From Sordaria brevicollis (lineage: Eukaryota > Ascomycota > Sordariomycetes > Sordariales > Sordariaceae), in the NCBI GenBank assembly GCA_033439795.1, contig JAUTDP010000002.1, positions 2,542,001 through 2,606,000 of the forward strand: 64,000 bases of DNA. Direction: 5' to 3'. Positions 23,687 to 35,239 of the stretch are shown one piece after another. The notes under the pieces are model-generated. The model had not been told where the DNA came from and did no database searches. It saw only the letters and a list, made by a program, of their open reading frames with translations. Made by a program: the position numbers and the translations under genes. How positions within the stretch are numbered: position 1 is the first letter of the stretch; each line of letters begins with the position of its first letter.

Positions 23687-24775
23687 CTACTCTGTCAATG
23701 GAATCTTGTCCACGCCCAACTTCTCGGCCTCTTGATTCAAAGCATCAATCTCCTCCTTGGCGTATGGTATGCCATCTTTCAATCTTTGCTCCTCGTTCAG
23801 CTGCTCAATCTCGCCCGGGAAGTAAATCCTATCAACGCCATGCATCTTTTCCGAGTTCACCACTTTCTGGTACAAAACGTCCATGCGTTCCCTAAACTCG
23901 TCCAGACTCATAAACAAGTCAGGTTTGATGGCCACCAAGAAGTGGCCCACATCTCCCGGTTTGGACATGTCATACGGCCCTGTTACACCTCCCGCGAACG
24001 CGCTGCCACTGAGGACTCCAGAAAAGACATCCATCATGATGGCCAGCGCCGACCCCTTCGGCCCGCCCATAGGCAGCATCACGCCCTCCAGCGCCTTGGC
24101 CGGATCATCAGTCTGCTTCCCCTCTCCATCCAACGCCCAATCAGTAGGTATCTTCTCTCCCCTCCTCAGCGCCTTATAGATCTTTCCCCGCGCAGCCACA
24201 CTCGGCGCCATATCAAGTATGAACGGCTTCGATCCCTCTTTCTTCCCACCAGGCGCACCACACGCAATCGGGCTTACGCCCATCAACTTCTCCTTCCCGC
24301 CCCACACCGGCAGCGCCGGCGACGAGTTGGTGAACACCAGACTCATCATGTCCGCCTCGACGGCCTGCTTCACGATCCACGCCGACATGCCAAAGTGGTT
24401 GCTGTGCTTGACGCTCACCATGCCGATCCCGAACACGCGCGCCATCTCGATGGCCGTGCTCATGCCCAGGTGCGCGGCGGGGAAGCCGAAGCCGTTGCGC
24501 CCGTCTACCTGCGCGACCACGGGCGTGATTTGGGTTAGCGTCGGCTCGGCGGCTGGGTCGAGCACCCCGTTGCGCACGCGCGAGAGGTAGGAGGGGAGGC
24601 GCAGGATGCCGTGGCTTTCGACGCCGCGGAGGTCGGCTTGGACGAGGCCGGAGGCGGTGATTTGGGCGTTTTTGGGAGACACGCCGGAGGCGGTTAGAAG
24701 GGCGGTTGCGAAGGATTGGGCATCGCGGTGGTTGATACGGATGAAGTTGGGTGTGCTTTCTGCTGATGCCGCCAT
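23687..24775 (-). CDS. Malate/L-lactate dehydrogenase-family (Ldh_2) NAD(P)-dependent oxidoreductase
   Basis: Single-exon gene of 362 residues, the usual size for the Ldh_2 family (malate, L-lactate, ureidoglycolate and related 2-hydroxyacid dehydrogenases), which is unrelated to the classical LDH/MDH fold. Conserved blocks are visible in order: DLRGVESHGILRLP (His55), NGFGFPAAHLGM, SVKHSNHFGMSAW (His124, His127), a Ser-Pro-Ala-rich NSSPALPVWGG block, PFILDMAPSVAARGKI, and MGGPKGSALAIMMDV near residue 240. No signal peptide or membrane segment is evident, so a cytosolic enzyme is likely. The substrate cannot be assigned from sequence alone. The neighbouring permease on the other strand (start 26626) might share a carbon-source role, but 1.85 kb separates them and this is only conjecture. 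Confidence 0.87.
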   Translation of the reverse strand: MAASAESTPNFIRINHRDAQSFATALLTASGVSPKNAQITASGLVQADLRGVESHGILRLPSYLSRVRNGVLDPAAEPTLTQITPVVAQVDGRNGFGFPAAHLGMSTAIEMARVFGIGMVSVKHSNHFGMSAWIVKQAVEADMMSLVFTNSSPALPVWGGKEKLMGVSPIACGAPGGKKEGSKPFILDMAPSVAARGKIYKALRRGEKIPTDWALDGEGKQTDDPAKALEGVMLPMGGPKGSALAIMMDVFSGVLSGSAFAGGVTGPYDMSKPGDVGHFLVAIKPDLFMSLDEFRERMDVLYQKVVNSEKMHGVDRIYFPGEIEQLNEEQRLKDGIPYAKEEIDALNQEAEKLGVDKIPLTE

Positions 24776-26625
24776 GGTCGGTCGTGAATGGGTATGACTG
24801 TGGACTGGGTGTTGATCGTGGAGGATGACTCTTGGAGGAGGGGTTGATGGTGAAGTCCGGGTATCGATAAAAAGGATGCGGGGGAGGCGTTTTAGTGGGA
24901 TGCTAGTGGGCGGAAGCTAGGGAGCTGCCGGATGTCATCGAAAACTGTCAACAATCCTCGCTTGTGGCTTTGCATGAGTTGTCGTGGACGGATTCTGGTG
25001 CATGTCTTTCTTTCTGTTTATTACACACTCTTCGCCTCTTGTCAGTACGAGACAAGCGAAGATTCGACACAGCACGCTGCACTTTTGAGATCACGGGAAA
25101 AGGGGGAAGCGAAGCTTTACTGCAGAAGCCAAGCTGCGCCATCGCATCATCTCCCGCTGTAGCCAAGCCAACCCCACGATTCCATTGATCTGCCTCCTGC
25201 CAAGGCATGTCTCCATTATCAACGACATTCTTCCACTTCTCATCAACTTCGACCGCAAAGAGAATTCCAACTGACAATCACCAACGTTACACCTTTCAAC
25301 ACAATGCCGTTCTACATCACATCTAAAGAGCTCTCCCCGCTTCTGAACACCCGACAATGCAGCCAGTTTCTCCGCAGCTTCCCGACCAGTTTCTCAAGGA
25401 CAAGGGTCAGCTTATCAATTCGGTGTCGGTTTAACCCGAGCATACTACTACACTACGAAGTCCCGGAGACGGTGGTGAGACAAACATATGCTATGTAACA
25501 TGGGTTCCGAATGGTTGTGGGTTTCCCCCGCAAATTCGTTTTCACCTATGCCTATACCAGCAACTTGTGTCAAACAAGCGGTGATCTTCAGGTGTTGCCA
25601 CGAGTACTAAAGGTGGGCGAGGCGGGGAAATGTTGAGCATTTAGGAGCTTAAGCCGGGGTAAGAGCAGACTCGTATACAACCACAAGTGGGACGGATTGT
25701 GACGCAAAGTTCAGTCCATATGAGCGGTTCACTTGTACTCATAGAACCGGGTAATCGGATGCTCAAAGTCAGACAGAAACGAAGGGTTTCTATAGGACTC
25801 ACAGTTTTCGCTTTGCTATGGGCCAACTATGAGGTTTACCAGCAACGATATCGTTTACCACGGCCTCTTACAACCAGTGAAAGCCACCTAACAAAACAGG
25901 AAGCATTATCGTCATTCTTATTCCCGGTTTGGTGGTCCCTCTACCACAAGCCGGATGGATGGTCGATGCGGGGAACCCTGAGCTTCGTACGAGTCCCTCT
26001 TTTCCACTCCGACATCCTCGCCCGATGAAGGTTCATTGGCAGTCATGAAGCAAGAAGCCATCACGCGGAGGCACGATAGAAAACCTCGTCTTCTCAAAAC
26101 AATGTCCAACGGACGAGATTGACAAGTACCGAACGCCAGCCCAACCCAAAGATGGCTGGTTGCATGCATGAAGACCACCCATATGCAACGTCCTACCGCT
26201 GTTGCGGGAAGCAAGCTGCTTTACATCATCAGTTATTGACGGCATGCTGTTGGCCATGCACCGTGGCGACCAGCCAATCACTAAAATTGGAACTATAGAG
26301 TGAGGGCAGTCTTTCCAGGACCTCATGATCTCCCCAGGAAAATCATCTCCGAAGGAAGAAAGTTATTCTTGCCCTGCTCAAAGCGTAACCGGGTTACACT
26401 ACGTCCTCTTCGGCATGCTTCAGAGTCAATGAGAGTGTCTTCTCGCAGGAAGATCGGCCACTCGCGGCCCTTTGTCTTTGACCCTCGTCGCTGAGCGGCC
26501 AATATCAAATGAGCCGGGCCACTTATTTCGAAAGTTAAATTAATTATACCAGCCACATACCTTCCGTCCCTACCGCCTGCTTCTTTCATACCAGTTTTAT
26601 CGACGACAAACACCCCGATTTTACA
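24776..26625. promoter_or_regulatory. 1.85-kb divergent upstream region (dehydrogenase / sugar-porter-like permease)
   Basis: The two genes are transcribed away from each other. This gap must hold both promoters and leaders. Short frames, such as one of 64 codons starting at 25304, show no domain or other support. I see no RNA gene or repeat. Confidence 0.45.
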
Positions 26626-28441
26626 ATGGCCGGCGGCGTCAAGAAACCCGTCAACATCTTCAAGCTCAAAAACCTGGGCGAGCCGAAAGAAGTGTTCAAC
26701 TGGAGGCTATGGTTTGCCGTCTTCTCCTTTGGCCTGTTGGGCGCTGCCCGTGGTGTCGATGAAGGGTTAATCAACGGCGCATTCAAGAGCAAGAATTTCC
26801 AGGACAGCATCAACTATGACTCGTATTCGAAGGTCGAGCAAGCAAACATCAAGGCGAACGTTTCGTCCATGGTGCAGATCGGAAGCGTAGGGGGAGCGCT
26901 CTTGTAAGTGTAAAACCTGGAAGAGCAACTCACTACCACTTCCCGCCTATTCCTTCTCTCAGATCACTGACAGATGCCAAACTTCCAGTGCTTTCCTCAT
27001 ATGCGACAAGATAGGGCGTATTTGGGCCACCCGCCAGCTCTGTCTACTCTGGATTTTGGGCATCGCTATCTTCATGGGATCAAACGGCAACCTTGACGCA
27101 GTCTACGCAGGTAGGTTTGTCGCCGGGCTAGGAGTAGGCCAGACTCCTGTCGTCGGGCCCGTCTACATCGCCGAGAGTGCCCCCGCGAGCATCCGCGGTC
27201 TTTGCACCTGCATCTTCACCGGGTTCGTCTATCTCGGAATCGTTCTGGCATACTTCACCAACTATGGCTGCCAGCTTCACATGGACGAGACGCCAGCTCG
27301 GTGGCAGGTTCCCACCAGTCTTCACATCATTTTCGCGGGGCTCATCTTCGTCCTCACCTTTTTGCAGTACGAATCACCGCGCTACTTGGTCAAGTCGGGG
27401 AAGAATGATAGGGCTTTGCACGTCATGTCCAGGCTCCGCCATTTACCCCCAGACCACGACTACGTCCAGCGCGAAATCAAGGCCATCACCCTCAGCCACC
27501 ACGAAGAAATGGAAGCCACCAAGGGCGCCGGCTGGCTGGGAATCCTCAAAGAAGCCTTCACCATGCGCAGCAACCTCTACCGCGTCGGCCTGACCGTCGG
27601 CGCCCAAGTGTTATCCCAGTGGTCCGGCGCCGGCTCCATCACCATCTACGCGCCAGACTTGTTCGAGCTCCTCGGCATCACCGGAACCGAAGAATCACTC
27701 CTCGTAACAGCCGTCTTCGGCATCGTCAAGCTCGTAGCCGCCATCCTCTGCGCTTTGTTTCTCGTCGACTTCATCGGCCGCAAGCGCTCCTTATTGCTAG
27801 GCATAACCTGCCAAGCCGTCGCCATGCTCTACGTCGCGGGCTTTCTTTCCGCCGTGCCCCAGCTCGGGGACGAGGAAGGGTATGTGCTCTCCCCTAGCTC
27901 GGGAAAGCTGCGGGCCTCGCGCGGCGCCATCGTCATGATTTACTTGAGCGGATTCGGCTGGGCGTTGGGGTGGAATAGCATGCAATACCTCCTAACGGCG
28001 GAGCTGTTCCCCTTGCGCATCCGCGCGTTCTGTACGAGCTTGGCTATGTGTTTGCATTTTGCGAATCAGTATGGTAATGCGAGGGCGGTGCCGGTTATGT
28101 TGTTGCCTGTTAGGGACGGCGGGATCTCGTCCCAGGGGACGTTTTGGTTCTTTGCGGCGGTGACGATCTTGGGCGGCGTGTGGGTGTGGTTTGCGGTGCC
28201 TGAGACGGCGGGAAGAAGTCTGGAGAGCATGGATCGCTTGTTTAGTTTGCCGTGGTGGAAGATTGGGAGGTATGGGAATAAGGAGGCGGCGGTGTTGGAT
28301 CATGAGGCGGATGAGAGGGTGGGGGGTGTAAAGGAGGTGGGAAGAGAAGAAAAAGATGGCGAGATGTCGAGGAGTGGGTCACATGTGGAAGAGAAGTGGA
28401 TGGCTGGGATTGGGGGTTATGGAGCAGAGAGGAAGGTTTGA
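26626..28441 (+). CDS. Major facilitator superfamily sugar-porter-like permease
   Basis: Membrane transporter of the sugar porter family. Exons are 26626-26903 and 26989-28441 (85-base intron, GTAAGT donor, TTCCAG acceptor), giving 576 residues and a likely 12-helix topology. Family signatures are visible. DKIGRIWATRQ lies in loop 2-3. PVYIAESAPASIRG fits helix 4 and the following loop. YESPRYLVKSGK stands in place of PESPRWL before the central loop. VDFIGRKRSLL lies in loop 8-9, and PETAGRSLE follows helix 12. Helix 7 reads SQWSGAGSITIYAP where hexose carriers usually have QQxxGxNxxxYY, so a hexose substrate is not assured; quinate or another polyol/acid is possible. The hydrophilic C-terminal tail is Glu/Lys-rich. 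The start follows an A-rich leader (ACAATGG). Substrate is unassigned. Confidence 0.9.
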
Positions 28442-28598
28442 ACTTTTGAAGATGTTGGAGTTACGTTGTGATAGACGGAAAAGATTGGAGTTTGGGTAGG
28501 AAAATGGAATGGATGTGATGATTGGAGGTTACCAGGGGTGTCTTGCATTCTCCATTCATATGGTCTAGAACCAAACGAATTTTCAACAACAATCACTC

Positions 28599-28680
28599 GG
28601 CGTGGTGGCAGAGTGGTCTAATGCGCAAGACTAGAAATCTTGTTCCTTCGGGAGCGTCTGTTCGAATCAGGCCCACGTCG
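28599..28680 (+). tRNA. tRNA-Ser (AGA)
   Basis: The acceptor arms GGCGTGG (28599-28605) and CCACGTC (28673-28679) pair with one G-U, and the discriminator is G as in Ser tRNAs. The anticodon stem is CAAGA/TCTTG with loop CTAGAAA, anticodon AGA at 28633-28635. The long variable arm (TCC-TTCG-GGA) is class II and fits Ser. The T stem is GTCTG/CAGGC. There is no intron. A T5 terminator lies at 28704-28708. Confidence 0.95.
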
Positions 28681-28905
28681 CACGAATGACCATCAAAATC
28701 TTCTTTTTGTCCTTTTTGCAAGGGGTATTCTCGGTATCATACATTATAGCCATAAAGAGGCGGAAGCCGAGTTTCGGACATTTTCGTCCGAACTTTTTTC
28801 GGCTTTTCTCTTTTTTTTTTTTGGCTGCGGAAAATTTTTGTGCGCTGGGGTAACGCCTTCGCACTAGCGATATGATAGCTAACTCCGCGCTACGCTAACA
28901 TCTAA

Positions 28906-28977
28906 GGTCCGCTGGCTCAATGGCAGAGCGTCTGACTACGAATCAGGAGGTTCCAGGTTCGACCCCTGGGTGGATCG
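28906..28977 (+). tRNA. tRNA-Arg (ACG)
   Basis: The acceptor arms GGTCCGC (28906-28912) and GTGGATC (28970-28976) pair with two G-U pairs. The D arm is of GCTC-AATGGC-AGAGC type. The anticodon stem is TCTGA/TCAGG with loop CTACGAA, anticodon ACG at 28938-28940. The T arm is CCAGG-TTCGACC-CCTGG. There is no intron. A T5 terminator lies at 28982-28986. It sits 225 bp downstream of tRNA-Ser on the same strand. Confidence 0.95.
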
Positions 28978-31900
28978 ATTCTTTTTGACATTTTTCTTTA
29001 TGCACCTGCTCTTGGGCACTCCGGTGACACTCCTTTTTTGCTCATCCGTCGTTACGATTCGAAATTGGAACTTTATAACATTCAGAATCTTGTTCGCAGC
29101 CATTTATCTGGAAGGTGCATTTTGGCGCCCAGGCTCAGAAACGAGTCGCATTTTAATGCTGGACTTGTGAGTTGACATTTAGAACTTCCAACTTATTTCG
29201 ATTACCAAATTTGCTTCCATATAGCTCAGAAACCCTGAACCAGTTACTCTTCCAATTCTTATTACGTGAGCGAAATTTTCACAGAGAGTCGACCGAGTTT
29301 TCGATAATGGGAAGGAGAAGCTAACTCACGGTCTCACACCCAAACTTCGGAGGTGACAGAGCTCAAGCACATACTCTCTGACTCCGGCAAGGAAGGGTTT
29401 GTTCTCGTCGGAAGACTAGTAGCACTTACACTCATTGCCATGTCTTAAATGAAGGGGTCCTCTAGTCAGCCACCGGGCAACGTCTCTATGCAGATGGCCG
29501 CTGCCGAGCGATGCCAGTTACCCAATCACCATGTCTGCTGAGTGGCCAGTGACAATATCTCCCCTTTGGGACTCCATCACACCCCATCCATATCCAAGTC
29601 GGGCAAACCCGATGCTAAGTCATTACCGCTGGTGGCTTCGGGAATCGGGATTTGTTTCCTCAGGCCATCCTCGCCTAGGAGGCAGGCAGGCGTGCGATCG
29701 AAACGAGGCAAGAAGGCAACGGATCAACAGGAAATAACGAGTGTGCACATCCAACGTGCATGTGTTCTCATGGCTCGAGTGATATTGTCTTCTTCCGTGC
29801 CAACAGCAGGTCTTACCATCACCACCATCTCGGAGCATCTCCGAGTCCATCGGTGATGAGTTGACATAACGTCACAATATTGAGAAAGTCATGGACCCCG
29901 CCAGGAAGATAACCAACATTCTAGTCCTTCAAGGCAGACATAAACCCTTGAAGGATGGATCTCTTTGCCATAATGGCAAGTGAGATACGAAGTCAAAGTT
30001 TCTCGGTCACTAAGTCTGGGCCGTAGCGGCGAAGAGGCTGAGGGTGGTAATCGACGACCCTGATTTGCTGAGCGGTGTTTATTGGAGGGCAAAAGCCAAT
30101 CACGCATCCGAATCACGCCCTTCAGCACATATGTAAGCCAACGGCAGAGGCCCTGGTCCGAACCAGAATTTCATTGACCATCCAATATCTGTAAGGCTCG
30201 TAACCGTAAGTAGACAGTTATCGGGACGGGAGGCCAACAAAGCGGTTGGTTCCATTGACTGTTACCTTTCTCTCTTGAAGGAGGTAAAGAATGCGAAGGC
30301 AACCACACAAAAGGCCTTTGGGGTCCATGGAGTAGATGGATTTGTACGATCTTGTTATATGTGTCAACAGCATCAGTGGTTGGTCTGGTTGAGAATATTC
30401 CCACTGTTGCATTTTAGCAGTGATAATGGAGTCGCCATGGAGCTAATGACATGAGAAAGGAAGGAGCCGCTCTCATAATACTCCATAAGGATACCTACCT
30501 TGGACGGTAGCAATGGACTGAAAGAAGCCCCGATACTTTAGCCCCCAACGTACATATTGGGTATAGTGTTGCTGGACTTCTCTTTCCTACCGTCCATGAC
30601 CCTTGCACTTATATTCAAAGGAATGGCCATTTTCTTACCACCTTCTCAGATCACTCACCTTTGAACTCGTCATTTCCGCCAGGACCCGATGTTGCAGACG
30701 GACACTGTACCTGCACTGCGCATGCTGCGCATCACGCGCTTCCCACGTTGCTTACCCCTGGTTCCCGGTTTCCCACCCCCTTGATAGTTCATGTACGCAC
30801 TTTAGCCACTCCCACCTCATCTTCCTCGCTTCTTCTCGCTACCGAACATCATCGAAAATCCCCCTCTTCACAAGCCACCGAAAACCAGGTCGTGAAGACT
30901 GTCAATCGCAAAGAAGACCTCTGAGTACGCACCATCACCGCGGCTTGCAACATACAGTACTCTCCAGTTTGAGTTGTATAGTTTTTCTGCACATCCAAAA
31001 TCCCTTCGCGGGTGCACCGTTGCAATGGGCGGCCTGGGATGCAGCTCACCAATAGTCCTCCGGTTGATATAGGGTACGTGGGGGCCGTTGTTACCTCGTA
31101 CATTTGACGACTTCTCGAGGCTTCTTCGACCTTTTAGCATCTTCGACGTTGTTGTGCCGTCGAGTGGCTCATCACAGCCGGTTTTAATCGAGTCTGTACA
31201 CCCTTACGTGATGCTAACAGAGTGTCTTTTCCCGGGGTTATTGCGCAAAAGTAAGATATGTAATGAGTTCAGCAATTGCGGAAGAAGAACTAACCAAATC
31301 CCCTGAAGCAACCAAATCGTCAAATACTGCCAAAAACATGCCTTTGACAATATTCCTTTCCCACTGGGAACGTCACACAAGACAACGGGATAGCCAACTT
31401 TTTCTCACGCAAGTCGTCTGATAAAAGCCATGTTTTGTATCTGAAGCAGCCACAGGTCCATGTATGCACCGCCTGACATCTGACCTCACTGGCGCATGGC
31501 GGATAAGGGCACAGACAGGCAGTCAACAACCGCGATCAGCAATACAGTGGCGTCGACCAAATGTCACTTTCGAGTTTCTCTTCACAACTACTTGGCATCA
31601 CTAACAGAGGTGGGGGGCATGGAAGATGCCACCCAGGCACATGCAGAATATCAAGGGTCATGAACTTTCCGGTCAGTTACTTCCTCGACATCATCAGATA
31701 TTCGTTGAGCATTGACGCAAGCGCATAGCCGACATTCCTCCAAGCGCCTTCGACACAGTGAAATCAACATGTATTAAGCGCCCGGGCACATGGCGACGGA
31801 AGGAATCGAGATATCCGGCCTTCCTTCTGTCAACTTGACTCTCAAATACGAACAGAGTACTACCCGTATCCACTCGGACAACCTCCTCCGCAAATCCAGA

Positions 31901-32878
31901 CTGGGGTGATGAGACCCCGTAACGGGAAGCTGTGTGGATTGTGGATCACCGTTGCAACGGCGAGCACGGCGAAGTATCTGACCCCCCTTGCGACCGGCAT
32001 TCGGGGTGGGTGTGGAGCTTACCTGGCGTGCACATTCGGCCGGGGGCTGCTACGGTGGCTTGCTCCTCCAAGATGTTCAACGTCGTGGGATCAACTTGCT
32101 GTTCTCCAGGGCGGACATCTCCGTGCTTCAACTTGCCCATCACCGGTGACCCACAGCCATCTTACAATCCAGCTACACATTCGATCCGAAGCAGGATACC
32201 TACACAGCTCAGGTCTGTCAGATACTACCGAACTCGCGGCATATGCGCCTCACAACCACTACACCCTCCTCCTTCGCATGACCACTTCACCGAGGAGGCA
32301 TTGGCGAATACAACGCCTGAGTCAGAAGGGGGATGTGATCGACGCATGGGCACCACCACTGCTCCCTCAGGATGGTCTCAATATCACAGTTTCTTCACAG
32401 TGACTGCGGGTAGGCGCCTGGCACAATGGGGCTCAGATTCTGTTACCCTTGCAGCCTGGTTGGTCAAGGACTTGAGGATATGAGGTTGAAAGGGGAATAG
32501 TCGTCTTGCCAGTTGCCACTCCCTGACTGTGATGCAGCTCGGCCTCAGCCCATTGTAGAACATGAGCAGGCATACCGTTCCGTCGATGGATGGATATGGC
32601 TTCAAATTTCCCAGGAAGGGAAGAACAACTGTGTGGATGCATGTGTTGGGAAAAGGTGAGGGGGCCTTTTTCTACCCCCATGTGAGAGAGTCGTTCCTTC
32701 TTGATGTTCTGGCCATCTTGGAAACAGATAAAGCAGGATGAATTCCTGAAATATTCTAGTTGCCTGAGAGACTCTCTGATACCACAGTTCTGTAAATATC
32801 TTCACTTTGCAGCTTTGCAACTTCCCATATTACTTTACCTACTTTGAGAACTCTAAAGTTCCTCGCTGTATTCTTACC
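28978..32878. other. 3.9-kb region without a supported gene
   Basis: The longest gene-free stretch inside the island. It has normal base composition without an obvious RIP signature. Overlapping frames of up to 183 codons exist (for example 31932-32483 on +, with an alternative 165-codon frame from 31906), but several frames are open at once, no domain is recognisable and no intron pattern improves them. It could hide a non-coding transcript or a decayed gene. Nothing can be asserted. Confidence 0.4.
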
Positions 32879-34061
32879 ATGAAGTTCCTCAGCACAGCTA
32901 TTTCCCTTCTCGGCCTGATATCCCAACCTATCCTAGCCGAGTTTACTTTCACCTCCTCAGCCAAACACAATGGTGTTCCAGTGCCGCAGTCCGAGATTCG
33001 GCTCGAGCCGTTCGAGCCAGGTACCCTCGGCCACATCAGGAGCCGCAGCGTGGATGATGCGGACATTAATATAGGAGCCACAACCCTGAGACGGGTGAAG
33101 AGAACCAATCCGACCGCTACCAGCAACAACTGGTGCGGCTCTGTACGCACTACCACATCGACCAACCAGATCAAGCTCATCCACGGTTCCTTTCAGCATC
33201 CCACCTGCACCAAGCGGCCCGGTGTCACTCAGTATCCCCAGGCGGCAGCGGCCTGGATTGGTATTGATGGTGATTCGTGGACTTCGGCTTTGTTGCAGGC
33301 TGGGACTGTTTGCAAGGTTAGTTGTTGCGGGTGTTTTGCTATGTTTGCTGTCCTCTCCAAGACTTAAGCACAACATAATGGAAAGAGAAGACACTAGCTT
33401 ATACTGATCATGAGTAGATTAACAACTCTACGGGAATTGTCGAGTATGCCACATCTTTCATCCATCTTCCGTCATGTAACATGTTATATGGCCCAGAACT
33501 GACATGTCATCACCAACAGGAACGAAGTCTGGTGGCAATGGGTTCCCAGCGGTGCCTACACCGTCGCCAACATTCCAGTTTTTGCTGGCGACTGGTTCGA
33601 TATCACGCTCAACACGACCTCCTCCACAACCGCGAGCATGTAAGCAAGATTATCCTTTCTTCTCTCTCACTGCGTCTTTCATATTATCCCTTTTACCAAC
33701 CAAACCATCTCATCCAACATACCCGTTCTCTTTCCTGTCCGCAAACCACCTCTAACACCAGATCCCATCTCACAGAACAATAGCCAACACCAACCGCGGC
33801 TATACCTACACCATCAACGCCTCCCAAGGCGCTACCCTAGCGCGCGTAGACGCCGACTGGGTTGTCGAGCGGCCCTACTACGGCACCAGCCTAGCGGGTT
33901 TCGCGCAGTTTACGCAGGTCTGGTTCCAGAATGCGTACGCGACGCTCACAAGCGGAGGGACGAGCTTGGGTATAACGGGTGCTAAGCAGTACCAGATACC
34001 TGGAGGGTGTGCGAGTAGTGATTGGGATAATACGAGACTGTACGCTGCTGTTGCTAGTTAG
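32879..34061 (+). CDS. Secreted glutamic peptidase (eqolisin, peptidase family G1/A4)
   Basis: Extracellular acid peptidase of the aspergilloglutamic/scytalidoglutamic type. Exons are 32879-33316, 33418-33443 (26 bases), 33520-33639 and 33776-34061, giving 289 residues. A signal peptide (hydrophobic, ending near QPILA-E, residue 20) is followed by a propeptide ending in a basic site, RRVKR. The mature part opens with the family block NNWCGSV. AAAWIGIDG precedes the catalytic Gln140 in ALLQAG. WWQWVPSG matches the WYEWYP block. The catalytic Glu226 lies in ADWVVER, where most members read AEWIxED. Both members of the Gln/Glu dyad are therefore kept, although neighbouring residues differ. All junctions restore codons (CK/IN, VE/NE, SI/TI). 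It is probably involved in external protein digestion at acid pH, which is inference from the family. Confidence 0.88.
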
Positions 34062-34618
34062 GGAGGGCCTGTGGGTAGGTAGGTGGTGAACATGGGGAGG
34101 AAAAGGAGGGAGAAAAGGAGGAGAGAGATGGGAGTGGATAGGGATGGATGTTTTGCCGATTCTGTGGGATATTTGATTGCGATCCCGGGAGGCTATTTGA
34201 TTTCAATGTGTATATCTGGCAGGAGGTCGTTTGCTCTTCGGCGTTGAAGGTTTCGGGTTGGAAATTGTGCTTACTGGATGGGACTTTTGTTTGTCTCTGG
34301 ACAAGGCGCGGATCTTTGATGCTATTATAGTTACCTAGTCCTTGGATTTCCCAATCTCTAGTAGTCTTAGGCAAACGCCCTCTTCGATTCCTCTTGCGCT
34401 ACGCTACACATCTTCCTTCTCAGCACCTCTCGAGAATCTGGACAACTGTGGCAACCAAAGTCCGGCTTTTGCGTGTCCAGATTTCAGCATCCTAGGAGCT
34501 AGGACACTCACCAACTGCGCGACGACACCATATCGCCCCCTAACCCCCTACATCACAAACATAGGTAACCAGCAATGCATCATAACCTCAACACAAATTG
34601 CTCCCTCCTCTTTTCCTA
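34062..34618. other. Intergenic region between the glutamic peptidase and the small secreted protein gene
   Basis: The flanking genes converge, so this holds two 3' untranslated regions. A G/A-rich stretch lies at about 34062-34140. No gene is seen. Confidence 0.5.
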
Positions 34619-35239
34619 TCAGCTAACCCACCGCTTCCCTGATTTTTTGTTCTCCTTGACCCTCATCCCTCCCGTTCCCATTAACCCCACCAACGGCGGC
34701 CGTCCCAGCGCTTCCTCATCCGGCGGCTTCACCCCGCATCTAACCTCCAAACTCCTCCACTGCCCTCCCACCGCCCTTTCCTCAGGAATAAAAACAACAG
34801 TGTTTAGATACCCCCTACAACCCGGCTCGGCAAAAACCCGGGCTTCGCACCCCGAGGACTTGGAGGCGGAGAAGACCCCACAACCCGCAACACCTGCTGT
34901 GTTGCTGGATGATGGGGAGGAAGGGATGTTGTAGCATTTTGGCGCTGTTGTAGCCAAAATGCCAGAGGGGGAAAGTGGTGGTATAGGGAGGTCGAGAAGG
35001 AGGATAGGGTGCCCGCGACAATGAGAAGGGCCGGGGACGCCGGAGTAGATGGTTGCGCGGATGGGAATGTTGTCGGTGGGTTGATTGGCGGTCGTTGGGT
35101 TGGGGTTGATGGTTACTTGCCCGGTGTCTTGGGTGACAGCGGGGAGTTGGCCCTTGGGAAGGGCCAATGTCGGCGTTGGGAAGGAGGGATAGGTGAGGAG
35201 TGAAGATAGAAATATTATTAGTGAGAGTGGTTGACGCAT
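34619..35239 (-). CDS. Putative small secreted cysteine-containing protein
   Basis: A 206-residue single-exon frame. I start it at the second ATG (35239) because this places a clear signal peptide at the N-terminus: MRQ, a Leu/Ile-rich core, then a cleavage-like ALP near residue 27. An upstream in-frame ATG at 35266 would add nine residues before it. Six Cys residues (74, 102, 120, 131, 141, 168) suggest three disulfides. The block GCEARVF-x-EPGCRGYL ... RSLEVRCG resembles the repeated core of small fungal secreted proteins of crystallin-like type, which is inference. The tail is basic. No function is assigned. Codon use and length favour a real gene, but support is only from the frame and the signal peptide. 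Confidence 0.6.
   Translation of the reverse strand: MRQPLSLIIFLSSLLTYPSFPTPTLALPKGQLPAVTQDTGQVTINPNPTTANQPTDNIPIRATIYSGVPGPSHCRGHPILLLDLPIPPLSPSGILATTAPKCYNIPSSPSSSNTAGVAGCGVFSASKSSGCEARVFAEPGCRGYLNTVVFIPEERAVGGQWRSLEVRCGVKPPDEEALGRPPLVGLMGTGGMRVKENKKSGKRWVS

Noticed and set aside
23663..24538. Open frame of 291 codons on the plus strand
   Set aside because: Antisense to the Ldh_2 dehydrogenase; Arg/His/Leu-rich translation without a domain.
29540..29700. Possible dispersed 5S rRNA gene, as Neurospora has many
   Set aside because: GGGCAAACCCGATGCTAAGTCA-like stretches caught the eye, but the sequence does not match the 5S internal control region and no T-run terminator follows.
30603..31055. 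Frame of 150 codons on the plus strand
   Set aside because: His/Ser/Arg-rich, no domain, overlapping open frames on both strands.
31906..32483. Frames of 165 and 183 codons on the plus strand
   Set aside because: Two frames are open at once, no family resemblance is visible, and introducing introns does not produce a known domain.
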